NCBI RefSeq assembly: GCF_022271405.1
Contig: NZ_JAJNAL010000001.1
Span: forward strand, 328,371 to 392,370
DNA: 64,000 bases
Direction: 5' to 3'
Source: Rhodopseudomonas infernalis
GTDB lineage: Bacteria; Pseudomonadota; Alphaproteobacteria; Rhizobiales; Xanthobacteraceae
A program made the position numbers and the translations under genes. Position 1 is the first letter of the stretch, and each line of letters begins with the position of its first letter. The notes under the pieces are model-generated. The model worked only from the letters and a program-made list of their open reading frames with translations. It ran no database searches and was not told the DNA's origin. This document shows positions 63,474 to 64,000 of the stretch, piece after piece.

Positions 63474-64000
63474 CATGCGTCGGGTATATCGCGCAAACGC
63501 GCTCTGCTGGCCGGTATCCACGCGTCGTAGTTTTTCAGCAACTCGGCCGGTTTGTCGAAGTTCGCCGCCAGGTCGAGCGTGTCGGCCATGATTGCACCGC
63601 TGTTGCGACCGAGGTTGCGATAGGCCTGGAATTGATCGGGATCGAAGAACTGATCCGCAGTGGTCTGGTGAGGAAAATCCGGATTGATCGCGCGATAGCC
63701 GAGGGTGGCGAAATCCAGCCCATGCACGATGGTCGATTTCAGATAGATCAGTAGGCCGGTCTTTGCCGGCTCGCCGCCAGCCTTCGCCGGATAATCGATA
63801 TGCGCCACCACGAACGGTGATTTCGCCAGCGGCAGGCCGCGTGGATATTTGTCTTTGGTCTCTGCGCCGAGAAATACTTCCGGCCCCTTGCCGTCGCTGA
63901 AGCGGATCACCGTCTGGAAGTCCTCGCGGACGCGATTGCTGGACGACACCAGCGCTGACAGACTGATCGCCTTATCCTGCTCGGCGTCGACGACGATTAT
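63473..64000 (-). CDS. patatin-like phospholipase, C-terminal part (5' end outside window)
   Basis: The frame is open through base 64000, so the N-terminal catalytic GxSxG part lies beyond the window; the 3' end is here. The visible 175 residues read DAEQDKAISLSALVSSSNRVREDFQTVIRF ... SPFVVAHIDY ... STIVHGLDFATLGYRAINPDFPHQTTADQFFDPDQFQAYRNLG. The PDFPHQTTADQFFDPDQFQAYRNLG tail is the common ending of bacterial patatin-like lipases. Catalytic identity cannot be confirmed here. Confidence 0.6.
   Translation of the reverse strand: MIVVDAEQDKAISLSALVSSSNRVREDFQTVIRFSDGKGPEVFLGAETKDKYPRGLPLAKSPFVVAHIDYPAKAGGEPAKTGLLIYLKSTIVHGLDFATLGYRAINPDFPHQTTADQFFDPDQFQAYRNLGRNSGAIMADTLDLAANFDKPAELLKNYDAWIPASRARLRDIPDA

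Overview
The window is GC-rich alphaproteobacterial chromosome, most likely Rhodopseudomonas palustris or a close Bradyrhizobiaceae relative. This rests on a vertebrate-type [2Fe-2S] ferredoxin next to a thioredoxin-reductase-like ferredoxin-NADP reductase (the R. palustris PuxB/FNR neighbourhood), a very large GPR/RgsE-type growth-pole protein, a CtrA box, two LIV-type ABC operons, and several families of roughly 100-150 bp inverted repeats between genes. No rRNA, tRNA, CRISPR array, insertion sequence or prophage was seen. Species assignment is inference from memory of gene families.

Layout. 1-8.5 kb: an acyl-CoA cluster (dienoyl-CoA-reductase-like SDR, acyl-CoA ligase, acyl-CoA dehydrogenase, enoyl-CoA hydratase, small DUF6285-like protein, APH-type kinase, PaaG-type isomerase/hydratase, second SDR). 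Its content resembles the Pseudomonas lva (levulinate / 4-hydroxyacid) pathway, in which a 4-hydroxyacyl-CoA is phosphorylated and then rearranged. 8.7-12.1 kb: a Baeyer-Villiger-type monooxygenase divergent from a Cys-less thiolase-like protein. 12.2-18.5 kb: an RND efflux pair and a chemoreceptor. 18.9-20.2 kb: a hydroxypyruvate-isomerase family enzyme and a RelE-type toxin-antitoxin pair. 20.2-36.2 kb: two branched-chain-amino-acid-type ABC importers (the second with fused LivG-LivF) flanking a DUF1445 protein, a LysR regulator with a perfect 16-bp palindrome, an M20 carbamoylase-like hydrolase, a 2-hydroxyacid dehydrogenase and a tartrate-dehydrogenase-like enzyme. 36.4-42.6 kb: GH1 beta-glucosidase, SbmA/BacA-like transporter, amidase, cytoplasmic Mo-oxidoreductase, and an alpha/beta-hydrolase-OsmC fusion.

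42.6-43.9 kb is a 1.25-kb gene-free stretch packed with inverted repeats, including a nested hairpin element. 43.9-51.0 kb holds the 2,132-residue GPR-like coiled-coil protein with exact 22- and 44-residue repeats, divergent from an Hpt phosphotransfer protein; the shared intergenic region has a TTAA-N7-TTAA CtrA box. 51.2-53.2 kb: ferredoxin, thioesterase and ferredoxin-NADP reductase. 53.6-54.8 kb: a ClC chloride/proton antiporter. 55.0-56.7 kb: an AT-richer patch of small unknown genes. 56.7-62.6 kb: a GDP-deoxyhexose/polysaccharide cluster (rmd, gmd, GT2, GT4, O-antigen ligase/polymerase). The window ends with a DUF2147 protein and the C-terminal part of a patatin-like lipase.

Five genes (4175, 23514, 31266, 50660, 52039) are best started at TTG because of Shine-Dalgarno placement and family length. 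Many long antisense open frames exist because of the GC bias and were not annotated.
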